A program made the position numbers and the translations under genes. This document shows positions 1-8,532 of a stretch of DNA of 62,670 bases, piece after piece. Below the pieces are notes generated by a model. That model was given only the letters and a program-made list of their open reading frames with translations. It had not been told where the DNA came from and searched no databases. Source of the DNA: Firmicutes bacterium UBA4996 (GTDB lineage Bacteria > Bacillota > Limnochordia > Darwinibacteriales > Darwinibacteriaceae); contig DGYW01000058.1 in assembly GCA_002396805.1 (NCBI GenBank), forward strand, positions 118,747-181,416, written 5' to 3'. The first letter of the stretch is position 1, and every line of letters starts with the position of its first letter.

Positions 1-495
1 ACAAGAATCCAGGTTGAACATCCTGTTACAGAAATGGTCTACGGTATTGATCTGATCAAGGAACAAATTCGTCTAGCCTCTGGAGAGAGTCTGGGTTATG
101 AGCAAACGGGTATCGTGCCCTATGGACATGCTATTGAGTGTCGCATCAACGCAGAAGCGGTGCGCTTAAATTCTAGACCGTCCCCTGGAGTGATCAGCCA
201 ACTTTTTGTTCCAGGCGGTTATGGAATCCGTTGGGATAGTCATGTTTACTCCGGGTATGCTATTCCCCCTTATTATGATTCGATGTTCGCCAAGTTAATC
301 TCTTGGGGCACAGATCGGGAAGAGGCCATTGAACGACTCAAGCGAGCCTTGGATGAATTGGTGGTGGAGGGTATTGAAACCTCTATTCCTTTCCACCGAG
401 CTATGGTCCGTAATCAAGAGTTTCGGCGAGGTAGTTTTTCCACTAATTTCATCGAACAATGGCTGGAACAATCTAAATTGTCGAAAGAGGAATAG
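1..495 (+). CDS. accC: Biotin carboxylase subunit of acetyl-CoA carboxylase, C-terminal part (5' end outside window)
   Basis: The frame is open from the first base and begins TRIQVEHPVTE, the conserved biotin-carboxylase segment, so the true start lies upstream. The enzyme carboxylates the biotin on AccB with ATP and bicarbonate, the first step of fatty-acid synthesis. Roughly the last 164 residues of a protein usually near 450 are present: the end of the ATP-grasp domain and the biotin carboxylase C-terminal domain (GHAIECRINAE, then YYDSMFAKLISWG). An accB-accC-asp23-amaP-nusB order is common in spore-forming Bacillota and matches what follows. Confidence 0.95.
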   Translation, partial: TRIQVEHPVTEMVYGIDLIKEQIRLASGESLGYEQTGIVPYGHAIECRINAEAVRLNSRPSPGVISQLFVPGGYGIRWDSHVYSGYAIPPYYDSMFAKLISWGTDREEAIERLKRALDELVVEGIETSIPFHRAMVRNQEFRRGSFSTNFIEQWLEQSKLSKEE

Positions 496-506
496 TTTGG
501 TATAAT
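478..506 (+). promoter_or_regulatory. Sigma-A-like promoter for the asp23 operon
   Basis: TTGTCG at 478-483 and TATAAT at 501-506 are separated by 17 bases. The -35 box overlaps the last codons of accC. It would start a transcript just ahead of the asp23 ribosome binding site (AGGAGGTG). Confidence 0.55.
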
Positions 507-528
507 ATCCAACAGGAGGTGTAAGAGA

Positions 529-936
529 ATGTCTGAAAAAGAACGACGTGGTGAATTAGGCGAATTAAAGATAGCGAATGATGTCGTAGGTATTATTGCA
601 GGCCTTGCTGCAACCGAAGTTCCAGGTGTAGCTGGAATGAGTGGGGGCATTGCCGGTGGCATTGCAGAAATGTTAGGTCACCGTAACCTCTCTAAAGGTG
701 TTAAAGTGGACGTTGGGGAACATGAGTGTGTTGTAGACCTCTTTGTGATCATTGAGTACGGTTACAGCATTCCTGAAGTGGCCCAACAGATTCAAGAAAA
801 CGTAAAAAGGACCATTGAGGTCATGACTGGCTTGGACGTTATGGAGGTTAACCTTCATGTTCTAGGTGTTCATTTCCCTCAGGAAAAGAAGACTGAGGAA
901 GCGCAAGTAGTTCCTGCGGCACCTAGGGGGAAATAA
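529..936 (+). CDS. Asp23/Gls24 family envelope stress protein
   Basis: This 135-residue Asp23/Gls24-family protein matches the family along its length (DVVGIIAGLAATEVPGV near residue 20, then a Gly-rich turn and the VDLFVIIEYGYSIPEVA strand-helix). Family members form membrane-associated assemblies held by AmaP, which is encoded next. The ATG follows AGGAGGTG. A Gly/Met-rich insert around residues 40-55 is typical of the Clostridia-type members that sit next to accC. The exact role in cell-envelope homeostasis is not settled. Confidence 0.9.
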   Translation: MSEKERRGELGELKIANDVVGIIAGLAATEVPGVAGMSGGIAGGIAEMLGHRNLSKGVKVDVGEHECVVDLFVIIEYGYSIPEVAQQIQENVKRTIEVMTGLDVMEVNLHVLGVHFPQEKKTEEAQVVPAAPRGK

Positions 937-937
937 C

Positions 938-1465
938 ATGGCAAATCTCGATCGAGTTTTTCTAGGCTTAATTGCAGTGATCTTGGTGCTAACCGCCGGT
1001 CTATTGACAGCTACCATTTTGGGCAACTATATCCTTGTCGATTGGCTACAGTCCCCAGGTTTGCTATTTGATGGTGGCATTTTGGCAGTGATCTTGTTAC
1101 TGCTAGCCCTTTATCTAATTGTCTTGGTCACTAGACATGAGCCGAACAAGTTCATTGTCTACGAACGGGAGCTAGGCGCAGTGAAGATCAGCGCCGATTG
1201 TGTCCAGGGATTGATTATAGAGGCAGCAAGGGAACTACCAGGTTTGGAAGATGTGATTGCCAAGATCACCGATGTGGAAGAACCTAAGGTTAGTCTCAAA
1301 ATTAGGGTTTATCCCGATTACAATATCCCCCAACTATCTGAAGAATTGCAGCAAAGCGTGAAGGATTATGTGGAAAACACGGTAGGTGTGACCATCAGAG
1401 AGGTTGAGGTATCTGTGGTGGGGATCAGTAACAAAGCAGAGTCAAATCCCGAACCTTCACTATAG
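938..1465 (+). CDS. amaP: Alkaline shock response membrane anchor protein AmaP
   Basis: The 175-residue protein has two hydrophobic segments at about residues 7-28 and 45-66, then a cytoplasmic domain that itself resembles Asp23 (VKISADCVQGLIIEAAREL). In Staphylococcus, AmaP anchors Asp23 at the membrane, and the adjacent Asp23-type gene supports the same role here. It starts one base after the asp23 stop and is probably translated with it. Confidence 0.88.
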   Translation: MANLDRVFLGLIAVILVLTAGLLTATILGNYILVDWLQSPGLLFDGGILAVILLLLALYLIVLVTRHEPNKFIVYERELGAVKISADCVQGLIIEAARELPGLEDVIAKITDVEEPKVSLKIRVYPDYNIPQLSEELQQSVKDYVENTVGVTIREVEVSVVGISNKAESNPEPSL

Positions 1466-1482
1466 AGGGGTGTGTGTGACTA

Positions 1483-1692
1483 ATGACTGAGAAGTTTCGA
1501 GCGATCCTCGTTGCTCACGTGGGCAAGATTTTCGGTTCTGTCATGGGTCTCTTCCTCGGTTGGATTATCATCCGCTATGGAGTGATCCGGGGGTTGTTTG
1601 TGGCCCTTTGTGTTGCGGTAGGTTTTTATGTAGGTGCTCGTTTGGATTCCCCCGGTACGTCAACAGATATAACCAGTCGGTTTTTGAGGTGA
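1483..1692 (+). CDS. DUF2273 small integral membrane protein
   Basis: A 69-residue protein with two predicted membrane helices, about residues 15-33 and 34-52, rich in Gly/Val/Ile. DUF2273 proteins are habitual third members of asp23-amaP operons and probably belong to the same envelope assembly; no biochemical role is established. The ATG is preceded by a GAGGGGTG ribosome binding site. Confidence 0.82.
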   Translation: MTEKFRAILVAHVGKIFGSVMGLFLGWIIIRYGVIRGLFVALCVAVGFYVGARLDSPGTSTDITSRFLR

Positions 1693-1698
1693 TCTTAC

Positions 1699-2106
1699 TT
1701 GAGTAGAAGGATAGCACGACAGGTGGCTTTCCAAACTCTCTTTCAGATTGATTTAGGGAAAAATGATGTGGAAGATGCTTTGGAATATAGATTAAGTGAA
1801 GTTGTATTAAATGAACAGGACACGGATTATGTGAGGCGCGCTGTGCGTGGAGTAAACCAGCAGGTTCGGGCCTTGGATAGGCAGATCAATGCTGTGGCAG
1901 ATGGCTGGGAAGTTCATCGCCTAGGCTCAATTGATCGCAGTATTTTACGGCTCGCCATCTACGAAATTGTGTTTATGGATGATATCCCGGTAGGTGTAGC
2001 TGTTAACGAAGCGGTAGAGCTAGCAAAAGAATTTGGGGATGATGATTCTCCCCGTTTCATTAATGGTTTGTTGGGCACCGTAGTTCGAGATGGTGGGTTC
2101 CAATGA
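1699..2106 (+). CDS. nusB: Transcription antitermination factor NusB
   Basis: The 135-residue all-helical NusB begins SRRIARQVAFQTLFQID and ends in the conserved AVNEAVELAKEFGDDDSPRFING motif region. NusB binds boxA RNA with S10 (NusE) and promotes rRNA antitermination. The start is TTG at 1699, supported by GAGGTGAT just upstream and by the family N-terminus. The stop codon overlaps the next start by four bases, implying translational coupling. Confidence 0.95.
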   Translation: MSRRIARQVAFQTLFQIDLGKNDVEDALEYRLSEVVLNEQDTDYVRRAVRGVNQQVRALDRQINAVADGWEVHRLGSIDRSILRLAIYEIVFMDDIPVGVAVNEAVELAKEFGDDDSPRFINGLLGTVVRDGGFQ

Positions 2107-3056
2107 GATTAGTCTTAGGTGTAGACACTAGTAGTTATACCACCTCGTTGTGCTTGCTTGGCAGTGATGGAAACATCTTGCTTGACCAACGGAAAATCTT
2201 AGAAGTGGCTTCTGGTTCTCGAGGATTGCGACAATCAGAAGCCCTCTTTCAACATGTGATGAATTTACCGCAACTTACTAGCAAATTGACTCCCTACCTG
2301 GAAGGCAACGAACTAGTGGCCATCGGAGTCTCGATTAAACCGCGTCCGCAGGATGATTCCTATCTACCGGTATTTTTGCCAGGTACTGGTCTAGCTCATT
2401 CCTTAGGTCATGTGCTGGGAGTTCCTTGTTATGATTTAACACATCAAGAAAGTCACATTTGGGCTGGTATTGCTAGTGCTGGCGGACCCAGTAGGTTTCC
2501 CTTCTTAGCGATCCATCTTTCTGGCGGGACTACCGAACTCACACTGGTGGATCGGGATCAAAGTAGTTGGGGTTTGATGATTGATTTGTGGGGGGGCACT
2601 TCTGATCTTCACGCAGGGCAATTTGTGGATCGCTTAGGGGTCAAACTGGGACTACCATTTCCCGCGGGGGCAGCCCTAGAACGTCTGGCTTTGGACGCAC
2701 ACACATCCTTGCCCGTTTCAACCTATCATCGGGAAGGCAAGGTGAGCTTTTCTGGACCTTTGACCGCTTTAGAACGATTAGTGGGACAAAAAGAGCCTGA
2801 GGTTTTGGCCTTGAGTTGTTTTTCGGCCATCAGTCGTACTTTGATCAAATGGATCAGCTGGGCAGAGAGCAGGACCAAGTGCCGGCAACTGCTAATAGTA
2901 GGAGGCGTTGCGGCCAACAGTCTAATCCGTCGGGAGCTAGAACGAACCTTACCCCATTGGGAATTGTTCTTTGCGGAACCGCGTTACAGTGTGGATAACG
3001 CCTTGGGGGCTGCTTATTTCGCAGCGTTAGCTTCTGGTTTGCTGGATAGGGATTGA
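2103..3056 (+). CDS. Kae1/TsaD-like paralogue
   Basis: A 317-residue protein of the Kae1/TsaD (formerly O-sialoglycoprotein endopeptidase) fold. It shows the N-terminal phosphate loop LGVDTSSYTTS, a metal-binding HxxxH motif (HQESH near residue 115), HLSGGTTE, and the C-terminal VGGVAANSLIRRELE. True TsaD usually starts with a GIETSCDETA motif, so this looks like the Clostridia paralogue commonly found between nusB and xseA. Whether it makes t6A or does something else is unknown. It sits tightly between nusB and xseA. Confidence 0.8.
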   Translation: MRLVLGVDTSSYTTSLCLLGSDGNILLDQRKILEVASGSRGLRQSEALFQHVMNLPQLTSKLTPYLEGNELVAIGVSIKPRPQDDSYLPVFLPGTGLAHSLGHVLGVPCYDLTHQESHIWAGIASAGGPSRFPFLAIHLSGGTTELTLVDRDQSSWGLMIDLWGGTSDLHAGQFVDRLGVKLGLPFPAGAALERLALDAHTSLPVSTYHREGKVSFSGPLTALERLVGQKEPEVLALSCFSAISRTLIKWISWAESRTKCRQLLIVGGVAANSLIRRELERTLPHWELFFAEPRYSVDNALGAAYFAALASGLLDRD

Positions 3057-3063
3057 GGAAGGT

Positions 3064-4266
3064 GTGGCTATTGTGAACCCCATTTCTGTTAGTGAATTGA
3101 CCAGAAAAATTAAGTGGGCCTTGGCTGGCCAAGAGTTTCAGAACGTCGCGGTAGAAGGGGAAGTATCCAATTTTGTCCATCACAGTTCTGGACATATGTA
3201 TTTCTCCCTAAAGGACGATCAGAGTCGGATCAAAGCCGTCATGTTTCGCAGCCGTAACCAGAAGTTGGGTTTCGTTCCCCAAAACGGTGAGACTCTGATT
3301 GCCGTAGGATCACTAGGTGTTTACGAGCCAAACGGAGAGTATCAATTATATGTTGATCTGCTACTTCCCCGAGGGATTGGCGATTTACACTTGGCTTTCG
3401 AACAGTTAAAAGCGAAACTAGAAGGGGAAGGCCTTTTTGCTAATGAGCGTAAACGCCCCATACCTTTTTTGCCCCATCGTGTGGGAGTGATTACTTCCCC
3501 TACGGGAGCGGCAATTAGGGATATTCTGCAGGTGTTGCAACGTCGTCATCCCGGTGTTCAGGTCTTGGTATTTCCAGCTTTGGTACAAGGCGAAGGGGCA
3601 CCCACCAGCTTAATCCAGGCGCTGCAACGGGCTCAAACGACAGATATAGATGTATTGATTATGGGGCGCGGTGGCGGAAGTTTCGAAGAACTCTCTGCTT
3701 TTAACGATGAAGCTCTAGCCCGGGCAATGGCCCAGTGTTCGATTCCAATTGTCTCTGCGGTAGGACACGAAACAGACTTTACAATAGCAGATTTTGTGGC
3801 TGATTTAAGGGCGCCTACGCCTTCCGCAGCAGCTGAACTAGTCGTTCCCAAACAGGGGGATTTACTGGCTATGGTGGCTCGACTTGATCAGCGCTTAAAA
3901 ACGGCGACCACACGACACTTGGCTGGAGAACGTCGGTATTTGGCTCGCTTGACTCAAGGAGTTGCCTTGCAGCAACCTCAGTTAGTTATTCGCCGTTGGC
4001 GCCAACGAGTTGATGAGTTATGGACAAGCTTGGGTCATCACCAACGTTACGATTTGGAATTGAAAAGGGCGCAACTAGGAAATTTCGCCGGAAAACTAGA
4101 AACCCTGAGTCCCTTAAGTACACTTAGTCGTGGGTACTCTATTTGCCAAGATGCCCAAGGACAAGTGATCCGGCAGGCCAACCAAGTAGAAGTGGGTGGG
4201 ATGGTGCAAATTCGTCTCCATGAAGGTGAGCTAGTTTGCCAGGTGAAGGGGAGAGAACAATCATGA
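3064..4266 (+). CDS. xseA: Exodeoxyribonuclease VII large subunit
   Basis: A 400-residue XseA with the N-terminal OB-fold (FQNVAVEGEVSNFVHHSSGH) and the catalytic domain holding GVITSPTGAAIRDI, GRGGGSFEEL and SAVGHETDFTIADFVADLRAPTPSAAAE. With XseB it degrades single-stranded DNA. Start GTG at 3064; a GTG at 3073 is an alternative. The stop overlaps xseB, giving the usual xseA-xseB-ispA unit. Confidence 0.96.
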   Translation: MAIVNPISVSELTRKIKWALAGQEFQNVAVEGEVSNFVHHSSGHMYFSLKDDQSRIKAVMFRSRNQKLGFVPQNGETLIAVGSLGVYEPNGEYQLYVDLLLPRGIGDLHLAFEQLKAKLEGEGLFANERKRPIPFLPHRVGVITSPTGAAIRDILQVLQRRHPGVQVLVFPALVQGEGAPTSLIQALQRAQTTDIDVLIMGRGGGSFEELSAFNDEALARAMAQCSIPIVSAVGHETDFTIADFVADLRAPTPSAAAELVVPKQGDLLAMVARLDQRLKTATTRHLAGERRYLARLTQGVALQQPQLVIRRWRQRVDELWTSLGHHQRYDLELKRAQLGNFAGKLETLSPLSTLSRGYSICQDAQGQVIRQANQVEVGGMVQIRLHEGELVCQVKGREQS

Positions 4267-4484
4267 GCCAGGAATTGAAGTTTGAGGAAGCTTTAGCTCG
4301 ACTCGAGGAAATTGTCCGCAGCTTAGAGCAAGGCGAGACCAGTTTGGAAGAGACTCTGTTGCTTTTTGAAGAAGGGGTAAAGCTCGCCCGGTTCTGTAAT
4401 CAAAAGCTAGATGAGGCTGAAGCGAAGATTGAGATTATGATAGATGAGGGGCAGATCGAAACACTCGAGGTGAGCAATCAGTGA
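4263..4484 (+). CDS. xseB: Exodeoxyribonuclease VII small subunit
   Basis: A 73-residue helical protein with the family signature FEEALARLEEIVRSLEQGE. It binds several copies per XseA. The ATG at 4263 overlaps the xseA stop, and the family N-terminus argues against upstream starts. It overlaps ispA by four bases. Confidence 0.95.
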   Translation: MSQELKFEEALARLEEIVRSLEQGETSLEETLLLFEEGVKLARFCNQKLDEAEAKIEIMIDEGQIETLEVSNQ

Positions 4485-5374
4485 GGGATTTCAAGCAATA
4501 CTGGGCAACCCGTCTGGAGCAGATAGAAGAGATTTTGGAAGCGGCACTACCAACGGAGAACGTGACGCCTGGCAGGCTCCATGAGGCTATGCGCTATTCT
4601 ACTCTCGGTGGAGGCAAGCGTTTGAGGGCTTTATTAGTCATGGCCGCCTGTGAAGCTGTGGGGGGAGACATTTCCAGAACAGCAAATCTTGTGGCTGCGG
4701 TGGAAATGGTTCATGCCTATTCGTTGATCCACGATGATTTACCGTGTATGGATGATGATGACTTGCGGCGTGGTAAACCTACCAACCACCGGGTTTATGG
4801 AGAGGCTATGGCCGTTTTGGCAGGTGATGCCCTTTTAACGGAAGCTTTTGCCGAATTAGCCAAGATGTCTGAGCAATACGGGGTCGCCCCCGAAACTGCA
4901 GTACGCGTTGTAGCTGAATTGGCCCAAGGTGCCGGTTCTCAGGGCATGGTTGGTGGGCAAGTAGTGGATATTTTGGGGCAGGAGCAAGAGCCGGATCGAT
5001 CCACATTAGATTACATCCATCGGCATAAAACCGGTGCCTTAATAACGGCAGCCTTGAGAGGCGGTGCACTCATAGGGGGTTGCACTGAGGGAGAATTGGC
5101 TCAAATCACCATATATGGGGAAAATTTTGGTTTAGCTTTTCAGATCACCGATGATATTCTGGATGAAACTGGACAAACAGCTCAATTAGGGAAGGCTGTA
5201 GGGGCAGATCAGCGCCTTGGAAAGCAGACTTTTCCGCGCCTTTATGGCTTAGAAAAATCAAAGCAGATGGCAAGGGAGAGTGTGGCTAAGTGCCACGCCG
5301 CTCTAGAGGGCTTTTCTAACGAGGCCTGGTTTTTAAGGGAATTAGCCACCTTTATCATCCAGCGAGACCATTAG
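4481..5374 (+). CDS. ispA: Polyprenyl (farnesyl-type) diphosphate synthase
   Basis: A 297-residue trans-prenyltransferase that condenses isopentenyl diphosphate with allylic diphosphates to make farnesyl or geranylgeranyl diphosphate. Both Asp-rich motifs are present: the first as DDLPCMDDDD near residue 86, the second as ITDDILDETG near residue 223. GTG start at 4481 overlaps xseB. In OLE RNA-bearing bacteria ispA is the gene immediately upstream of the RNA, as here. Confidence 0.95.
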   Translation: MRDFKQYWATRLEQIEEILEAALPTENVTPGRLHEAMRYSTLGGGKRLRALLVMAACEAVGGDISRTANLVAAVEMVHAYSLIHDDLPCMDDDDLRRGKPTNHRVYGEAMAVLAGDALLTEAFAELAKMSEQYGVAPETAVRVVAELAQGAGSQGMVGGQVVDILGQEQEPDRSTLDYIHRHKTGALITAALRGGALIGGCTEGELAQITIYGENFGLAFQITDDILDETGQTAQLGKAVGADQRLGKQTFPRLYGLEKSKQMARESVAKCHAALEGFSNEAWFLRELATFIIQRDH

Positions 5375-5379
5375 TTCAC

Positions 5380-5409
5380 TTGCACGGATTTTGCGGCTTA
5401 TGGTATAAT
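5380..5409 (+). promoter_or_regulatory. Sigma-A-like promoter ahead of the OLE RNA
   Basis: TTGCAC at 5380-5385 and a perfect TATAAT at 5404-5409 are 18 bases apart, directly after the ispA stop. Initiation would fall near 5416, so the RNA could be made separately from the xseA-ispA transcript. Confidence 0.6.
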
Positions 5410-5415
5410 AATATC

Positions 5416-6060
5416 ACCTAAAGGTGAATGGCGCAGTATTCTAGTCACTAGTCTTGTTTTTGAAGACGGGCCTAAAAATCCGTTAAGGGCACATCGATGA
5501 AGTCCTTGGTGGTGGCTTCCGACGCCCAGTCGGGGGTTGCTGCTGGGGGTTAAGGTGGGAGGGCGATCTGCAAGGGCATGCAGGCGTTGACCCTCCCTCC
5601 ACGGAGACCCATGACTGTGGGAACATGGAGAACGTGTTTTTACGGCTTGGGATTAAACCTGCACGCGATACGCACTTGAAGCTAAGACGTACATCAGTGT
5701 TGGGTGCAGTGTAGCCTGTCTTGAGTGGTGATCGGGGGATAGTGGTTGCAAGCTGAATTTCTCTTGGCCAGAGAAGTGTGCCCTCCGCTATGGCGGAAGA
5801 CCCTTGAAACCTTTGCTGCAAAAGAGACTAGAAAGCAAGAACTGGTGTTGGGGAAAACTCCTAGACTGTTTCCTTTCGGGGATAACGAAGTGGGGATTAC
5901 GGTGTGGTCTAAGTGGTAATCCAGCCTCGGCTATGGTGACAAGCGAAAAGATCGGAAAGGGGTAACCGCCAATTACGGTGACGAATTGGAGGATCTTTGG
6001 GAAAACCTGCTGGACCTAAGCCACAATCTTTACTCATTTCGTTGCCATTTGCCTCGGTAT
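5416..6060 (+). ncRNA. ole: OLE RNA (ornate, large, extremophilic)
   Basis: About 645 bases between ispA and the oapA-like gene hold no credible protein gene on either strand. Size, position between ispA and oapA-dxs, and the adjacent OapA-like membrane protein match the published OLE RNA locus of extremophilic and anaerobic Bacillota. The stretch is GC-richer than typical intergenic DNA here and contains many short complementary segments, for example a hairpin at 5904-5922 of the GGATTAC/GTAATCC type. OLE RNA forms a membrane ribonucleoprotein with OapA and other proteins and affects resistance to cold, alcohols and Mg2+ stress. Ends are approximate: the 5' end comes from the promoter and the 3' end from the oapA ribosome binding site. 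I identified it by context and size and could not run a covariance search. Confidence 0.82.
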
Positions 6061-6077
6061 TTTGAGGAAGGTATAAA

Positions 6078-6644
6078 ATGCAAATTAATTGGAAGTCAAT
6101 ACTTACCTTAACTTTAACCACTTTTGCGTTGTCTGTAGTACTTAATCTAGGTAGTAACAGCGTATTGTCGTTTTTGCCCTTGACACTAAGCTTTTTGTTA
6201 CTACTTTTTATTATCTTTATTGGAGTTATTTTTGACATAATCGGAGTTGCGGCCACCGCGGGTGAAGAAGCTCCCTTTCATGCCATGGCATCCAATCGTC
6301 TAGCTGGGGCGAAACAAGCAATTTGGCTAGTACGGAATGCCGATGGCGTTTCTACTTTTTGTAACGATCTCATTGGGGACGTTGCTGGAACTTTGAGCGG
6401 CGCGATTGGCGTAGCCGTTATCTTTCAGCTTAAGTCGTTCTCCTTAGGGATAGGCGAAGCTTTGGCTACCACCGTGATGGTAGCTTTGGTGGCAGCTTTT
6501 ACTGTTGGGGGTAAATCTATCGGCAAGAGTTTTGCCATTTCTAAGTCAACGGCAATCCTCACAGTAGTTGGTCGGATTCTTTACTCCCTAGAACGGGTGG
6601 GTTTAAGATTTGATTCCACCTCCGCAAAAAACAAGAAGAGGTAG
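6078..6644 (+). CDS. oapA: OLE-associated membrane protein OapA
   Basis: A 188-residue integral membrane protein with hydrophobic stretches at about residues 8-24, 28-56, 103-118 and 126-146, a connecting loop rich in Ala/Glu (residues 58-80) and a basic C-terminal tail (SAKNKKR). A DxxxD motif is visible at residues 97-101 (DLIGD), as reported for OapA. OapA anchors OLE RNA to the membrane. The ATG has GAGGAAGG upstream. It lies between the RNA and dxs, six bases before the dxs start, the arrangement known from other OLE loci. Confidence 0.85.
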   Translation: MQINWKSILTLTLTTFALSVVLNLGSNSVLSFLPLTLSFLLLLFIIFIGVIFDIIGVAATAGEEAPFHAMASNRLAGAKQAIWLVRNADGVSTFCNDLIGDVAGTLSGAIGVAVIFQLKSFSLGIGEALATTVMVALVAAFTVGGKSIGKSFAISKSTAILTVVGRILYSLERVGLRFDSTSAKNKKR

Positions 6645-6649
6645 GGTAA

Positions 6650-8530
6650 ATGGGTACATTACTGCAAGAAATTAACTCCCCCGACGACATTAAGGGTTTG
6701 GATTTACATAGTCTTGAGGCCTTAGCCCAAGAGATTCGGGATCAGATTATCGAAACTGTAGAGCAAACCGGCGGTCATCTTGGTGCTAATTTAGGTGTAG
6801 TAGAATTGACTTTGGCCCTCCACTCTGTTTTATCCAGTCCGAGGGACCGCATTATTTGGGATGTAGGTCACCAGTGTTATGCGCACAAATTACTCACCGG
6901 TCGGAGGGAAGATTTCCACACCCTGCGCCAGATGGGTGGCATCTCGGGTTTTCCGCACCCACAAGAAAGTGTCCATGATCATTTTGGAGTGGGACACAGT
7001 TCTACTGCTATTTCCGCGGCTGCAGGGATGGCCATTGCCAGAGATCTTCAAGGCGAAGATTATAGCGTTGTGGCAGTTGTGGGTGATGGTGCTCTTACTG
7101 GGGGAATGGCCTTCGAAGCCCTTAATCATATCGGTTCACTGGGCAGAGATATCGTAGTTATTCTTAATGATAATGAAATGTCCATCACGAACAATGTAGG
7201 TGCCATGAGTGATTATTTAGGTCGCATTCGTTCAGACACTAAATTATACAAGGCTCGGGAAGACTTGGCAGCACTCTTGCTTAGGGTGCCTCTAGTTGGT
7301 AAGCCCATGTCGAAGGTGGCTCATTATTTCAAGAACACCCTAAAGAGTATGTTACCAGGCCAACTCTTTGAAGAACTGGGTTTCGCATACCTGGGCCCCT
7401 TTGATGGCCACAATATTCCCCAATTGAAAAAGGCCATTAAAGCAGGAATCCACCGTGGTGGTCCTGTCTTAATTCATGTTTATACTCAAAAGGGGCGTGG
7501 ACATGCCCTGGCTGAAGAGAGTCCCCACCGCTATCATGGTGTGGGCCCTTTACAAGTGGTTCCTAAAAAAGGAGCGGTGTCCTTCAGTGAAGTTTTTGGT
7601 CAATCGGTAGTCGAATTGGCCAAGGTAAATCCAAATGTAGTAGCCATTACAGCAGCTATGCGCGATGGAACCGGTTTAGGACAATTCGCAAAACAGTTCC
7701 CCGATCGCTTCTTTGATGTTGGCATAGCCGAACAACACGCCCTTACCTTAGCCGCAGGCATGGCCAAGGATGGCTTGCGCCCGGTTGTGGCCCTTTATTC
7801 GACTTTTCTACAAAGGGGCTATGATCAGGTGATCCACGACATTGCTCTTCAAGGTCTGCCGGTAATCATTGGTGTGGACAGAGCAGGTGTGGTAGGGGAT
7901 GATGGACCTACCCATCAAGGTGTATTTGACATTAGCTTCTTACGGGCCGTTCCAGGTTTGACTATCTTGGCGCCTCGTAATGGTAGTGAGCTGGTTGCCA
8001 TGTTAAACTGGGCTATTAGCCAAGGAGGTCCGGTGGCCATCCGCTATCCGCGGGGTGGAACTACGGACAACGCTTACCAGGAAAAGTTTTCCGAGGGAGA
8101 GCAAATACCTGCGTTGGAGTTAAAACCTGGGCGAGATGGGGTCATTTTTGCGGTAGGACATATGGTTGACGTAGCTCTAGAGGCTGCACGCCTTCTCGAG
8201 CCCGAATACAGTTGTGGGGTTGTCAATATTAGATCACTCAAACCCTTAGATGAAAGTCTATTGCTAAAGCTAGCCAGGGGAACAAGGTATGTGCTCACCT
8301 TAGAGGATCACGTTCTGGCAGGAGGAATGGGTAGTAGTATTCTAGAATTACTTAGTGAACAACCAGGCATAAAGGTGCAACGTCTCGGTTATCCAGATCA
8401 GTTTATTCCCCAAGGGTCTATTCCTCAACTCCACGAGGCCTATGGTTTGACTGCCCAGCAAGTAGCCAATACGTTCCGGAAAGCCATGTCTGGGGGAGTA
8501 TACCAGCTCGTGGCTAGTCCAGAGAAATAA
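6650..8530 (+). CDS. dxs: 1-Deoxy-D-xylulose-5-phosphate synthase
   Basis: A 626-residue thiamine-diphosphate enzyme that joins pyruvate and glyceraldehyde-3-phosphate, the first step of the MEP isoprenoid pathway. Visible motifs are the N-terminal TGGHLGANLGVVELT, the TPP/Mg site GDGALTGGMAFEALN with NDNEMSI, and the transketolase pyrimidine domain DVGIAEQHALTLAAG. Full length for the family. It feeds ispA upstream, and OLE/OapA sit between the two. Confidence 0.97.
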   Translation: MGTLLQEINSPDDIKGLDLHSLEALAQEIRDQIIETVEQTGGHLGANLGVVELTLALHSVLSSPRDRIIWDVGHQCYAHKLLTGRREDFHTLRQMGGISGFPHPQESVHDHFGVGHSSTAISAAAGMAIARDLQGEDYSVVAVVGDGALTGGMAFEALNHIGSLGRDIVVILNDNEMSITNNVGAMSDYLGRIRSDTKLYKAREDLAALLLRVPLVGKPMSKVAHYFKNTLKSMLPGQLFEELGFAYLGPFDGHNIPQLKKAIKAGIHRGGPVLIHVYTQKGRGHALAEESPHRYHGVGPLQVVPKKGAVSFSEVFGQSVVELAKVNPNVVAITAAMRDGTGLGQFAKQFPDRFFDVGIAEQHALTLAAGMAKDGLRPVVALYSTFLQRGYDQVIHDIALQGLPVIIGVDRAGVVGDDGPTHQGVFDISFLRAVPGLTILAPRNGSELVAMLNWAISQGGPVAIRYPRGGTTDNAYQEKFSEGEQIPALELKPGRDGVIFAVGHMVDVALEAARLLEPEYSCGVVNIRSLKPLDESLLLKLARGTRYVLTLEDHVLAGGMGSSILELLSEQPGIKVQRLGYPDQFIPQGSIPQLHEAYGLTAQQVANTFRKAMSGGVYQLVASPEK

Positions 8531-8532
8531 CG

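Noticed and set aside
5483..6256. Minus-strand reading frames of 112 and 115 codons in the ispA-oapA interval
   Set aside because: No recognisable family and no ribosome binding sites, and they run against a position occupied by OLE RNA; one also overlaps oapA.
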